A DNA stretch of 64,000 bases from Nannocystis sp. (GCA_016712315.1 JADJRG010000013.1:186001-250000); one strand, 5' to 3'. Counted from the stretch's first letter, positions 39,201-47,383 are shown. A program made the numbers and translations. Notes: generated from the sequence alone by a model not told the origin.

Positions 39201-39795
39201 CGTGCGCATCTGGGACGCCGAGACCTATACGCTCGTCGCGACCTGCAACAAGGGCCGAGGCACCCTACGAGAACTCGCCTTCTCGCCGGACAGCGCTCGC
39301 CTGATGGTGACACACGACAGCCTGGGCGCTTATGTTTGGGAGCCTGACACCTGCCGTCTCCTCGGCCGCTACGAGCCTGACGATCAGAACCCGAGGACAG
39401 GGATCGGGCTCTTCTCGCCCGACGGGGCCCGCATCGCCCTCATCAGCGATCGCGTCGTCCGGATCCTGCACGGCGAGACCTACGAGCTCCTGCGGGATCT
39501 CGACGGTCACGACGACACCGTCCGTCGGCTCTGGTTCTCCGCCGACGGCGCACGCCTGACGACGTTGAGCGGGGGAACGCTCCGCGAATGGGACGTCGAG
39601 CGCGGCGAGCTCCTGAGCCGGGAGCGGATCGGCCTCGTCCGGGGCGACGGGTCCATCGATTGGCCCGTGCACCCGAGCGAGCTGACCCGGAGCGGCTGCG
39701 AGCGGCTGCGCATGCACGGCCGGGTCTACGAGGAGGCCCGCGCGATCTGTGCTCCGCTGCTCGGGGCCGGAACAGTCGCCTCCAGGCGGCGATGA
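36247..39795 (+). CDS. Transmembrane Ser/Thr kinase with about 16 WD40 blades
   Basis: 1182 residues. Kinase: P-loop LGAGAMGIVY, VALKLLK, catalytic loop HRDFKPENV, MDFGLAR, and GTPAYMSLEQF at the activation segment (APE written as SLE). A membrane helix LALAMVLSAWGIVTLVIRI lies near residues 345-363, followed by a coiled-coil-like EKNAALREQL. From about residue 455 on there are roughly 16 WD-type units, each FSPDGxRxATA...ARIWD. The first eight or so are canonical and the later ones are degenerate. This is a one-gene sensor-kinase; the propellers lie on the opposite side of the membrane from the kinase. The start is the ATG at 36247; the ribosome site is weak. Confidence 0.9.
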   Translation: MGALSNDSIIGATLMDGDGAAPEVEGAAPPVRGHAIGRYLLISQLGAGAMGIVYAAYDPELDRKVALKLLKHHGGDVAASRKRLQREAQALGRLNHLNVVSVHDVGVHKDRLFVAMEYVAGQTLGSWMAAAPALPTATGRRPGAEPERVLRARPWREVLDVFMQAGRGLAAAHDAGLVHRDFKPENVMLSADGRVRVMDFGLARGDVGEVTAGGGAGEVTTPGAPVLSGLTQVGAIIGTPAYMSLEQFEARDVDARSDQFSFCVALYEALYGERPFAGDTIAALTEALRTEAIREAPRGTVVPGWVRAVVLRGLAREPEARFGSMEALLDALAADPAARRRRLLVRAGLALAMVLSAWGIVTLVIRIGQSESVIAEQAGEIDEKNAALREQLAAQTRLLSVQRGLRAKALIPENLEAEALLLGVQAVGAYAHSWTDVPREALEGLEQVLAHDTVIITDERVLEGHSDYLTGIAYAPDGERIVTAGYDGTARIWDVNAGAPVAVLTGSEAKLVAVAFSPDGARVAAAGADRVARIWDAATGEAIARCEGHTATIVQLAFSPDGRRLATAGLDRAARICDAATGAPLVALEGHRADGIIDVAFAPDGARVATAGRDATARLWDPTTGALLATLVGHSGPINALEFSPDGARLATASEDHDARTWDVATGALVAVLEGDGQRLIDLRYAPGGARLVTNGWSRSARVFDPESGALVRELQGGHGAGISALAYSPDGEQLVTSSYDGSVVVWDLESGAQVERLVGHQADVWGIAFSPDGRQVATAGVDTTARVWELFYPRFAVREGPERDVKAADFSPDGAHLVTVDRSRQARLWQTEGVRLVAALGDADGATFAPDGQHVATLSDGEIHLWDALTGAPRATLPAPGAWKLSYSPDGALLHAASGSSGAMIEVESGARVESPGFADTQWCFAQGGRRFASVGEDHVVRIWDPRTGALLAALDKLGAAEPRYVRCSPDGDRIATTSSQEESVRIWDAETYTLVATCNKGRGTLRELAFSPDSARLMVTHDSLGAYVWEPDTCRLLGRYEPDDQNPRTGIGLFSPDGARIALISDRVVRILHGETYELLRDLDGHDDTVRRLWFSADGARLTTLSGGTLREWDVERGELLSRERIGLVRGDGSIDWPVHPSELTRSGCERLRMHGRVYEEARAICAPLLGAGTVASRRR

Positions 39796-39890
39796 TCGGC
39801 GGCTTCCGTGGTCGACAGCGCGTCAGGCGGGCTGTGGCGCTCTTCGAGGCCCGCCAGCGGCGATCTTCGAGGCCACAGTCGCGCGCTCTC

Positions 39891-40493
39891 TCACCTCGTG
39901 GCGGCGATCAGGGCGGCGATGAAGGCGAAGGCGGTGAGGGAGGTGAGGGGGAGGAGGATGAGCGCGGCGACGCTGAGGCGGCGCAGGCGGCGGCGGATCG
40001 GGCTTGCGGTGGCGGCGCCGTCGGCGATCTCGGCGCGATGGCGGCGCTCGCTGAGCAGGTAGGTGCCGCCAGCGATGCAGGTGAAGGCGAAGAGGGCGGC
40101 GAGGGCGACGAGCACGCGCTCGTAGGGGCTGAGGCGATCGACGTGGGCGGCGACGCGGCAGGCGGCGGGGTCCAAAGGGTCGTAGGCGACCGCAACAGGC
40201 TCGCGGCTGGGGCACTTGCTGAGGCCGCCGCGGCAGGTGTGGGTGCGGCCGTCGATGTCGATGGTGTAGCTGGCGCCGCTGGCGCCGCTGCACTCGCCGC
40301 CAGCGCTGAGGGCGGTGGGGGAGGCGGCGTCGAGGTGCCAGGGCTGCGTGAGCAGCGAGAGGGCGCTGGGAGCGATCAGGAGGAGGCCGACGACGCCGAC
40401 GAGGGTCATGACATGCGCGACATCGCCGCCGCGGGCGCGGTGACGCATGAGGTGGTCGAGGAGCGTCGGGGCGTCGGTGTCTTCGTCGGCCAC
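39891..40493 (-). CDS. Membrane protein with three predicted helices
   Basis: 200 residues. Hydrophobic helices: VMTLVGVVGLLLIAPSALSL, then VLVALAALFAFTCIAGGTYL, then a C-terminal AALILLPLTSLTAFAFIAAL. Between helices 1 and 2 is an 80-residue extracytoplasmic loop with Cys residues (CSGASGASYTIDIDGRTHTC). The layout resembles DUF3592-type proteins, but I do not claim that family. It is divergent from the lipoprotein gene at 40655 and convergent with the WD40 kinase, 95 bp away. Confidence 0.7.
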   Translation of the reverse strand: MADEDTDAPTLLDHLMRHRARGGDVAHVMTLVGVVGLLLIAPSALSLLTQPWHLDAASPTALSAGGECSGASGASYTIDIDGRTHTCRGGLSKCPSREPVAVAYDPLDPAACRVAAHVDRLSPYERVLVALAALFAFTCIAGGTYLLSERRHRAEIADGAATASPIRRRLRRLSVAALILLPLTSLTAFAFIAALIAATR

Positions 40494-40654
40494 GGGCGTG
40501 AGTGTTCCAGAGGGTGCGGCGTCTCTGGAGCTTCATCCGGCGAGGGTGTCCGGGACGAACGTCACGGGCGGGCTGCGATGGCGGCGACGCGTCCGTGAAA
40601 ATACACGGCAATTCGTGGATCCGAGTGAGTACGCGGATTGCTCTACCGGGAGGC

Positions 40655-41056
40655 ATGAACAAGACCCACATCATCCAGTCCCTCCTCCGCTCCACCTTCG
40701 CCGTCGTCGCCGTCGCCTGCGCGTCCCTCGCGGGGGGATGCGATGAGGCGGAAGTTTCGACCCGAAGCGGCCACACGCAGGTGGTCGAGGTGATCGCCGA
40801 GCACATCGTCGATGGTGGTGAGGAGGATGGGCCGACGCCGGTCGCGGAGCTCGCGATCTGTGACGACGAGGCGGTGGAGGGTGAGGGCTGCGGCGGGGCG
40901 ACCGAGAAGGAGCTGACGACGATCTGCTACTGCGGCTATGTCCCCGGCAGGGGCGCGGTCTACGTGACCACCAACTGCGCCGGCTACCCCGGCACCCACG
41001 TCTGCTGCGCGGCGGCCTGCAGCGCGGGTGAGGGCGGGGACCCCGGCCAAGGCTAG
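40655..41056 (+). CDS. Small Cys-rich lipoprotein
   Basis: 133 residues; ATG at 40655 after ggagg. The signal peptide ends SLAGGC. The mature part is acidic, then has CDDEAVEGEGCGG, ICYCGYVPG, NCAGYPGTHVCC and ACSAG, giving about eight cysteines likely in disulfides. No family recognised. In-frame extension upstream lacks signal character and is rejected. Confidence 0.7.
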   Translation: MNKTHIIQSLLRSTFAVVAVACASLAGGCDEAEVSTRSGHTQVVEVIAEHIVDGGEEDGPTPVAELAICDDEAVEGEGCGGATEKELTTICYCGYVPGRGAVYVTTNCAGYPGTHVCCAAACSAGEGGDPGQG

Positions 41057-41094
41057 CCGCCATCACGGTCTGCTCGCGGCCCTGCCCATCGCCT

Positions 41095-41196
41095 CGCTCG
41101 AGACTGGTGAGGGGCGCAGGCAGGCTCAGGATCAACCGCCGGCTCACCCGTCCTGCAGCGACTGCACGATCAGCCGCGACAGCAGCGCGTTCAGCA
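41095..41196. repeat. 102-bp direct repeat, left copy
   Basis: Matches 41818-41919 except for one A/G difference near 41130. It is a copy of the 3' end of the - strand VWA gene that lies at the right copy. Confidence 0.92.
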
Positions 41197-41249
41197 TCGT
41201 AGCCCGCTGGTCTTTCAAGCGCGCGATCCCGCGCTACACTCCGCCCTCC

Positions 41250-41784
41250 ATGCCCAAAGTCACCCATGAGGCGCTGATCACCCTCATCCGCGCCGACCCG
41301 ACCATGCTGCTGCGCATTATCTGTCCTGAGAGACAGTTCGATCCCGCGGATCACCGACCTCGACGACGCCCGCCGCGCGCCCGAGCTCACCGTACTCTCC
41401 GCCCTCGCCCACGGCCACGAGCCCGACGCCGAGCCGCTCGCCCTCGCCGCCTTCGCCGCCCTCAGCGGCCTCGACAACGACCACGAGACCCTCTACGCTG
41501 ACCTCGTCCTACACCACCTCGAACCCGTCGCCCGCGCGCTACTGGAGAAGCTGATGTCCACCCCGAACTACCAGTATCAGAGCGACTTCGCCCTCAAGTT
41601 CTTCACCGAAGGCAAGGCCGAAGGCGAGGCGTCCCTCCTGCTGCACATCCTCGAGCGCCGGGGCATCGCCATCTCTGAGCACGACCGCGACCGCGTCCTG
41701 AGCTGCACCGAGCTCGCGCAGATCGAGTCATGGGCCGATCGTGCCCTCACGGCGACCACCCGCGACGAAGTCTTCGAGAGTTAA
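41250..41784 (+). pseudogene. Internally deleted Rpn-like (PD-(D/E)XK) nuclease gene
   Basis: The start MPKVTHEALITLIRADPTML at 41250 is typical of a large myxobacterial Rpn/transposase-like nuclease family. After about 27 codons the frame is lost. A second frame begins IPRITDLDDARRAPELTVLS and continues through ALEKLMSTPNYQYQSDFALK-like text to DEVFES and a stop at 41784; that second half is the family's C-terminus. The catalytic core of roughly 150-180 residues between the two is missing, so the copy is dead. It sits inside the 723-bp segment bracketed by 102-bp repeats. Confidence 0.65.
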
Positions 41785-41817
41785 CCCGATCTGCGAGGAC
41801 GTGGCCGAGGCCGATCC

Positions 41818-41919
41818 CGCTCGAGACTGGTGAGGGGCGCAGGCAGGCTCAGGGTCAACCGCCGGCTCACCCGTCCTGCAGCGACTGCACGATCAGCCGC
41901 GACAGCAGCGCGTTCAGCA
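41818..41919. repeat. 102-bp direct repeat, right copy
   Basis: Contains the last 17 codons and stop of the - strand VWA gene (ending VQSLQDG) plus adjacent sequence. The left copy is 41095-41196. Confidence 0.92.
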
Positions 41920-42523
41920 GCTCCACCTGGTACTCGCCGATCGTCGGCTCGATGTGCTCGCCGCCGATCCCGCTGTGGCTGGTCAGGAACACGTAGGTCC
42001 CGCCGGTCAGGATATCGGCCATACGCAGGAAGAACTCCGTGCTCTTATCGACGCCGCTCGCCGCGACCGGGATCACGCGGATCCCGAGCTTCGCCGCCGC
42101 CTCGAGGCTCACCTGCATCGACCCGATCCCGTCCTCCTCCGCGTGCGGCGGCGCGTCCAGGACCAAGAAGCAGAGCCGCGAGCGCGCCGAGGCGCTCCAT
42201 TCGCTCTCAAAGACCGCCGCGTCGAGCGCCTCGACCACCGCCTCCGGGAAGTCACCGCCCCCGTCGGCTGACTGCGCCCCTAGGTCCGCGATCGCCGCGT
42301 CGATGTCTTCGGTGAACGGGAATTTGCGGACCACGTACGCGTCGCCGTGGTCGCGGTAGAAGTTCACCGACAGACGGATCTTCACGCTCTGCCCGACCTT
42401 CTCGCGCACGTCGTGGATCACGTCCGCCACCTCCGCCTGGAGGTACGACAGCTCGTCGCTCATCGAGCCGGTCGTATCGATCATGAACCGCCCTCGCTCT
42501 CTCTCGAAAAACTCCCTCACCAC
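41867..42523 (-). CDS. VWA-domain protein, N-terminally truncated
   Basis: 218 residues from GTG 42523. The MIDAS motif DTTGSMSDEL sits at residues 16-25, followed by YLQAEVADVIHDVREKV, GGGDFPEAVVEALDAAV, LVLDAPPH and VIPVAASGVDKSTEFFLRMA. This is a full VWA fold with the metal site intact. The family normally has a signal peptide and a long N-terminal region. Here coding sense begins almost at the first strand, preceded by a charged MVREFFERERGRF. So the 5' part is probably lost, or a short cytosolic version is made. The 3' end lies in the right copy of the 102-bp repeat. Confidence 0.65.
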   Translation of the reverse strand: MVREFFERERGRFMIDTTGSMSDELSYLQAEVADVIHDVREKVGQSVKIRLSVNFYRDHGDAYVVRKFPFTEDIDAAIADLGAQSADGGGDFPEAVVEALDAAVFESEWSASARSRLCFLVLDAPPHAEEDGIGSMQVSLEAAAKLGIRVIPVAASGVDKSTEFFLRMADILTGGTYVFLTSHSGIGGEHIEPTIGEYQVELLNALLSRLIVQSLQDG

Positions 42524-42697
42524 GCCAACCGGCCGCTATCCCAGCGAATTCGGGCGTTTTGAGGGAGAGAGTGAAGGACCCGATCGGACCACGACGGACC
42601 GCGACGGACCATGTTTTTGGCAACACCTTGGCAACGCGCGCGCATCATCGAGCGATGATGCCGCGACGTACAAGCCCACCTTAAACCCTCACCACGC

Positions 42698-43346
42698 TCA
42701 ACTTTGGCCTGTCCGAACGCCCCCTCGCTCCAGGCACCGACTGCAGCTCCCCTGCCCGCACTTCCGGCAGCACGGACACCGAAACTGCCGCGGAGCGGAT
42801 CGACACGGCAGCGCCCATACATCTCGTCCGAGCACCTTGTCGGGCCACTCGACATCGGTGACGCTGAAAGCTGCCTGTTCGAGGTTAAGCGCTACGCTTA
42901 GCGCCAGCGCTCGGTAGCGGGCTCCGCAACCCCCGCACGATCGCAGCCCCCACTCGCTCGCACAGGAGGTGCAGCGAGCCCACCATGTCGCATCGGAGCC
43001 GAAGCCGTGGCAGTAGCATCCGTAGGAACTCGTAGATGGCGGCGTGATCGGTCGGGTCATCGTGGTCCCAAACCTGCGGATGAAGTCGAACCGCTGGGGC
43101 GCGCTCTCGCAAGGCAGTTACGAGCTCCTCGTACACCCGCTCGTGACTCCCAGCCTCCGCACCCCCCTGCCGTAAAACGACGACATCGCTGATGCGGTTG
43201 GCATACGGTGACGCCGGATCGGTGAGCAGCGCGAGCATCGGCCCGGGAACCACTCCACCGGACGTCTCGCGGAATGGACCGCCGCTCTTCGTGCGCTCGA
43301 AGGGATCACCTCGCGTCGCTAGCCAGGTCACGAGCACTGGGTTCAT
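42698..43346 (-). pseudogene. RtcR/CARF-like sensor domain joined to a zinc-ribbon region (frameshift)
   Basis: ATG 43346 has GAGGA about nine bases upstream. The first frame reads MNPVLVTWLATRGDPFERTK, then GPMLALLTDPASPYANRISD, then WDHDDPTDHAAIYEFLRMLL. This layout resembles the N-terminal CARF domain of RtcR-type proteins. The second frame, from about 43030 leftwards, carries WWARCTSCASEWGLRSC, CGARYRAL, a GRDVWALPC stretch and CPCCRKCGQGSCSRC: at least four CxxC-type pairs, a zinc-ribbon composition. The two frames overlap at 42885-43060, so either one base is lost near 43000-43030 or two fragments were joined. Activity is doubtful. Confidence 0.45.
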
Positions 43347-43377
43347 CTCTGTCCTCTCACTCCTCACCGGCCGCGGA

Positions 43378-43689
43378 CTACCTGATCCGTCGCGACCAGT
43401 AGCCTGGTTCGCGCCGCGTGTGCGCCACTGCGACGACAGCGCGCTGATCGGCGACGCTTGCCGTCACTACGATGAAAGGGAAGCGCCGCAGCGGCGACAT
43501 CCGGACGTCGAAGCTGGGGTCGAAGCCTGGAGCAGGGGAGCCGCTTCGGGGCAGCTCGCCAAGGAGCGCGACGAGCTCGACGACCTCACCAATGAGCCGC
43601 GCACCCGCACCGACGGATCTGCGCTCATACCACTCGACGGCCGCGTCGAGCTCCTCGAGCGCCTCGCGGTGGAAGGCCAGCTTGTTCAT
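43378..43689 (-). CDS. ParE/RelE-type toxin
   Basis: 103 residues, ATG 43689 overlapping the antitoxin stop (ATGA). Text: FHREALEELDAAVEWYERRS, RLIGEVVELV, RFPFIVVTASV and VAVAHTRREPGYW. These are the standard ParE/RelE superfamily elements, with the C-terminal AHxRRxPxYW. ParE toxins poison gyrase and RelE toxins cut mRNA; sequence alone does not choose. Encoded downstream of its antitoxin, as usual for this pair. Confidence 0.88.
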   Translation of the reverse strand: MNKLAFHREALEELDAAVEWYERRSVGAGARLIGEVVELVALLGELPRSGSPAPGFDPSFDVRMSPLRRFPFIVVTASVADQRAVVAVAHTRREPGYWSRRIR

Positions 43690-43919
43690 TCGCGCGCGAT
43701 CGTCCGCCGCAGCCTCGCCTCGACCTCCGCCCAGGGGACCAGCTCCGAGCGCCCTTGGGCGAGCTCCGCGAGCCGCTCCTGTACCGCCTTCTCCCATGAC
43801 GGCCGCAACACCGCGGGCGGATCCTGCAAGCTCACGCACAGCGCCTCTACGAGCGCCTCGCGTTCGTCCTGTGGGAGCGCGAGCGCTTCATCCAAGAGCC
43901 GCTGAGTGTGGGCTGTCAT
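43686..43919 (-). CDS. Addiction module antitoxin (PF09720 type)
   Basis: 77 residues from ATG 43919: MTAHTQRLLDEALALPQDER followed by EALVEALCVSLQD and, at the end, WAEVEARLRRTIARE. The length and the LPxxERxxLxxxL motif fit the Unstab_antitox family paired with ParE-like toxins. In-frame extension upstream is out of character. It likely autoregulates the operon with the toxin. Confidence 0.85.
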   Translation of the reverse strand: MTAHTQRLLDEALALPQDEREALVEALCVSLQDPPAVLRPSWEKAVQERLAELAQGRSELVPWAEVEARLRRTIARE

Positions 43920-44345
43920 GACGTACACGCTACGCCAGACGCCGGACACGCGCAACCGCTCCCGAGCGGCTGCCGAAGAGCGCCCACCAGCGCGCACCGC
44001 TCCCGCGCCTCGAGACCTTCGACTAGTGTCAACGCCGGTCTAGATCCGAAGAATTTCGCCGACGAGCAGCGGCTGGCGGGCGCACTGATCGTCTGATCAT
44101 CCTTCGGTGCTTACAGAAAGATCCGCCAATGAATCACCGGCACGGGAGAGCCCCTGGCGGGGTGTACGCGGGGATCGGCGAGCTGGGGTAGACAGGGCTC
44201 GCGGCTGGGGAAAACGAAGGGGCGGGTAGAGCGGGCGATCCGCCGACGATGTCGGGTGCTCGGCGTCGCCGCGGGGCTCGATCAGGCCCAGATCACGCAG
44301 GCAGAGCCGCCCACCTCTTCGTCCCCTGCGCCCCCCTTGGCTCCC
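43920..44345. other. 426-bp gap without an identifiable gene
   Basis: Upstream of the toxin-antitoxin operon, so its promoter should be at the left edge. No protein-like frame is visible further right. Confidence 0.4.
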
Positions 44346-44600
44346 CTACCCGGCCTCGATCCGTCGCCGGAGGTCGTCGAGATCAAAGTGACGGCCAGGG
44401 CACGCCGTCAGGCCGACGTCTACCTTGCGGTGGGCGGTCACCTGTGCGAGCGGGATCGCGAAGCTCCCCATCAGCGCCCGGCAGAGACCGGCGAGCCCGT
44501 TCATCATCGCCGACGGGACCGCCTCGCCACCGCCGGTATCGAGGTGCTCTGTGGTGGTCCCGACCCGATTCGCTGCGAAGGCCCCCGGTTGTAGGTCGCC
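44346..44600 (-). pseudogene. C-terminal fragment of an N-acetylmuramoyl-L-alanine amidase
   Basis: The - strand frame reads MNGLAGLCRALMGSFAIPLA, then QVTAHRKVDVGLTACPGRHF and DLDDLRRRIEAG before the stop at 44346. The HR..D.G.T.CPG.xFDLxxLR pattern is the C-terminal end of amidase_2/PGRP domains, including the zinc-ligand Cys/His area. The N-terminal half, with the first zinc His, is absent and the upstream DNA belongs to another gene. Confidence 0.55.
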
Positions 44601-44663
44601 GTTGCTTCTGCCACGATGGCTGCAGCCCCCGAAACGAGGGTCCACGTACAGGAGGAGCCCACG

Positions 44664-44725
44664 ATGAACCAATTCTATGGTGAACTCGCCACCTGGTGGC
44701 CGCTGATCTCTCCGCTCGAGGACTA
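44664..44725 (+). pseudogene. 5' stub of a SAM-dependent methyltransferase
   Basis: ATG 44664 follows caggaggagcccacg, a strong ribosome site. The peptide MNQFYGELATWWPLISPLED is the usual N-terminus of a class I methyltransferase family. After the next codon it runs into adenosine-deaminase sequence in another frame. Only about 20 codons remain. Confidence 0.5.
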
Positions 44726-45075
44726 TCGACGACGTGTCGCGGCACCCGCTGCGGCTGTTCTTCGACGTCGGCGTGCGCGTCAGCCTGTGCACCGACAACC
44801 GCGTCATCACCGACACCACGGTCACCAACGAGCTGTGGCTCGCTCACGAGCACCTGGGCTTTACGCTGGAAGAGCTGAAGATCGTCGTCGTGCAGGGCTT
44901 CAAGAGCGCGTTTCTGCCGTACGCCAGGAAGCGGGAGCTGCTGCGCCGGGTCAACGATCGGCTGGCGGAGCTCACCGGCTCTTTGCCGCGGGCCGTGTTG
45001 CACCGCGAGGTGGACCGCGACGAGCTGCCGGAGGCCTTCGTGCCGCCGTCGCGGGCCGACACCGACCGGGTGTAG
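44722..45075 (+). pseudogene. 3' fragment of an adenosine deaminase-like gene
   Basis: The frame reads IDDVSRHPLRLFFDVGVRVS, then LCTDNRVITDTTVTNELWLA, then QGFKSAFLPYARKRELLRRV. TDN is the conserved zinc-ligand Asp region of adenosine and adenine deaminases, and the following helices match their C-terminus. The first about two thirds, including HxH and the catalytic HxE, are missing. The junction with the methyltransferase stub lies at 44722-44730. Confidence 0.6.
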
Positions 45076-45175
45076 GTCGGTAGATCTGGTCACCTCGACC
45101 GAGGCGGAATCGTACACTGCCCTGAGGCGTTTTTGCGGCGCGACCGCAGCCCGCCCGCTCCGAGGTCCTTTGTTC

Positions 45176-47317
45176 ATGAGCCAGCATCCTTGTCGTCGTC
45201 ATTCGCGCGTGTCTCCGTTGGCGGCGCTGACGGCGCTGTGGGCGCTCGGCCTGGTGGCGGCCTCGGCGTCGGCCCAGTCCGCGCAGGCGCCGGAGACCGT
45301 GGCGGCGCCACACGCCCGGGTCTCGTGGCTCGTGCCGCAGGCTTTCGGCGACAGCGGCAAGGCCGTCGAGCATATCGGCGTGCTGTTTGAGCCCGAGGCC
45401 GGCTGGCACTTCTACTGGAAGAACCCCGGCGACTCCGGCACGGCGCCCAAGGTGGCGCTGACGGTGCAGGGCGGCAGCGTCGGCGAGGCGCAGTGGCCGC
45501 CGCCGGTGCGCATCCCCGCCGGGCCGCTGACGAACTTCGGCTACGACGGCGCCTTCGCGCTGCTGTTGCCCGTGACCGACATCGCCGGCGACACCCTCGA
45601 GGTCGAGGCCAAGGTCGAGTGGCTCGTGTGCGCCGCTGAGGAGTGCGTCCCGGGCTTCGCGACGCTGTCGTTTCAGCGGCCGACGCAGGCCGGGGCCTCG
45701 TCATGGGACCCAAAGACGCAGGCCACGGTGCGAAAGTTCCACGCGCAGCTGCCGCAGCCGCTGGCGGCGTCGACGCCGTGGCAGGTGGCGGGCGTCACCG
45801 ACGAGGGCACGCTCTTGCGCGTGAGCCTGAAGGGCCCGAGCGATAAGCCCGTGCCCGAGGTCTTTCCTGTCGACGTCGAGGTGGTGCAGGCGGCGGCGCC
45901 GCGCGTCGAGAGCACCGCAGCGGGCGCCGTCGTGTCCTTCACGCGGGCGCCGGGCTCCAAGGTGCCGTCGACGTTCGCGCTGCTGCTGAAAGACGGCCCG
46001 CGCGCCTTCGAGGGCAGCGTCCCCGTCGCGCACGCCACGGCGATGGTGGCGTCGCTGTCGATGCCCACGCCGGCGCCGGCGCTGTCGGTGCCGCAGAAGC
46101 CGACCACGCCCGAGCTGCCGCCCTTGTGGGTGCTGTTGGCGTCGGCGTTTTTGGGGGGCGTGATCCTGAACCTGATGCCCTGCGTGCTGCCGGTGCTGTC
46201 GATCAAGTTCATGTCGTTTGCGCAGACCGAGAGCGGCGGGCGCATGAAAGACGCCCTCGCCTACACCGCCGGCGTCATCACCACCTTCGCCGCCCTGGGC
46301 GCCGTCGTCGTTGTGCTCGGCGCCTTGGGCTCGCGCGTGGGCTGGGGCTTTCAGCTGCAGTCGCCGGTGATCGTGTTTGGCCTGGCGGTGTTGTTCTTCA
46401 CGATGGCGCTGAACTTCCTGGGCTTCTTCGAGATGGGCTTCTTCGCGATGAACCTGGCCGGCAACGCCAAGGTGACGTCCGCGTTTTCCACCGGCGTGCT
46501 GTCGGTGTTTGTGGCGGCGCCCTGCACGGGGCCGTTCATGGGCACGGCGCTCGGGGCCACGGCGGTGCTGCCGGCGTGGGCGGCGATGTCGATCTTCATC
46601 GCCTTGGGCGCGGGGTTGGCGTCGCCGTTTGTGCTCTTGGCACTGTCGCCCAAGCTCGTCGCCAAGGTGCCGCGCCCCGGTCGCTGGATGGAGCGCCTCA
46701 AGCAGTTCTTCGCGTTCCCGCTCTTGCTCACGGTCCTGTGGCTCGGCTGGGTCCTGGGTGCTCAGACCGGCAGCGACGGCTGGCTGTGGCTGGCGCTGGG
46801 TCTGTTTGTTGTCGCGTTCGCGCTGTGGCTCGGCAAACAGGGCGAGCGGCTGATGCCGATCGCCGGCTGGGCGGTGGCCGTCGTGGGCCTCGTCGGCAGC
46901 GGCTATGGCGTCACGCAGGCGCAAGAAGCGCCACACGCGGCGGCGATGGCGACGACGTCGGCGCGCCCGGGTGCTGCGCCGATGTTTGGCGCGTTCGATC
47001 CGGTGGCCATCGAGGCGGCGCGCAAGCGCGGCCAGCCGGTGTTTGTCGACTTCACGGCCAAGTGGTGCATCACCTGCCAGGTCAACAAGAAGGCCGTCCT
47101 CGCCACCGCCGAGGGCCACGCGCTCTTTGAGAAACACGGCGTGCTCACCATGGAGGCCGACTGGACCAACGAGGACGCCGTCATCACCGAGGCGCTGGCG
47201 GCGTTCGGGCGCAATTCGGTGCCGCTCTACGTCTACTACCCGAAGGGTGGCGGCGAGCCGCGGATCTTGCCGCAGACCTTGACCCTCGCCATCGTCGAAG
47301 AGCATCTGACGCGTTGA
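45176..47317 (+). CDS. dsbD: DsbD-family protein-disulfide reductase
   Basis: ATG 45176 (a TTG two codons upstream is less likely); about 713 residues. A signal peptide ends ASASA. The N-terminal periplasmic region carries HFYWKNPGDSGTAPKVAL. The membrane domain has about eight helices starting GGVILNLMPCVLPVLSIKFM and includes APCTGPFMG, giving the two membrane cysteines. The C-terminal thioredoxin-like domain has VDFTAKWCITCQVNKK near residue 625. DsbD/ScsB-type proteins carry electrons across the inner membrane to periplasmic thioredoxins. The natural partner gene downstream (47384) has been destroyed by an IS3 element. Confidence 0.9.
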   Translation: MSQHPCRRHSRVSPLAALTALWALGLVAASASAQSAQAPETVAAPHARVSWLVPQAFGDSGKAVEHIGVLFEPEAGWHFYWKNPGDSGTAPKVALTVQGGSVGEAQWPPPVRIPAGPLTNFGYDGAFALLLPVTDIAGDTLEVEAKVEWLVCAAEECVPGFATLSFQRPTQAGASSWDPKTQATVRKFHAQLPQPLAASTPWQVAGVTDEGTLLRVSLKGPSDKPVPEVFPVDVEVVQAAAPRVESTAAGAVVSFTRAPGSKVPSTFALLLKDGPRAFEGSVPVAHATAMVASLSMPTPAPALSVPQKPTTPELPPLWVLLASAFLGGVILNLMPCVLPVLSIKFMSFAQTESGGRMKDALAYTAGVITTFAALGAVVVVLGALGSRVGWGFQLQSPVIVFGLAVLFFTMALNFLGFFEMGFFAMNLAGNAKVTSAFSTGVLSVFVAAPCTGPFMGTALGATAVLPAWAAMSIFIALGAGLASPFVLLALSPKLVAKVPRPGRWMERLKQFFAFPLLLTVLWLGWVLGAQTGSDGWLWLALGLFVVAFALWLGKQGERLMPIAGWAVAVVGLVGSGYGVTQAQEAPHAAAMATTSARPGAAPMFGAFDPVAIEAARKRGQPVFVDFTAKWCITCQVNKKAVLATAEGHALFEKHGVLTMEADWTNEDAVITEALAAFGRNSVPLYVYYPKGGGEPRILPQTLTLAIVEEHLTR

Positions 47318-47383
47318 GGGTCGGTAGACCGCGAAGCCGTCCGAGCCCTCAACGTTCACGCTTACCCCTGCCTGGAGCCCGCG

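Noticed and set aside
36247..39795. Separate kinase and WD40 genes
   Set aside because: One continuous frame with a membrane helix between the two parts; no internal stop or start with ribosome site.
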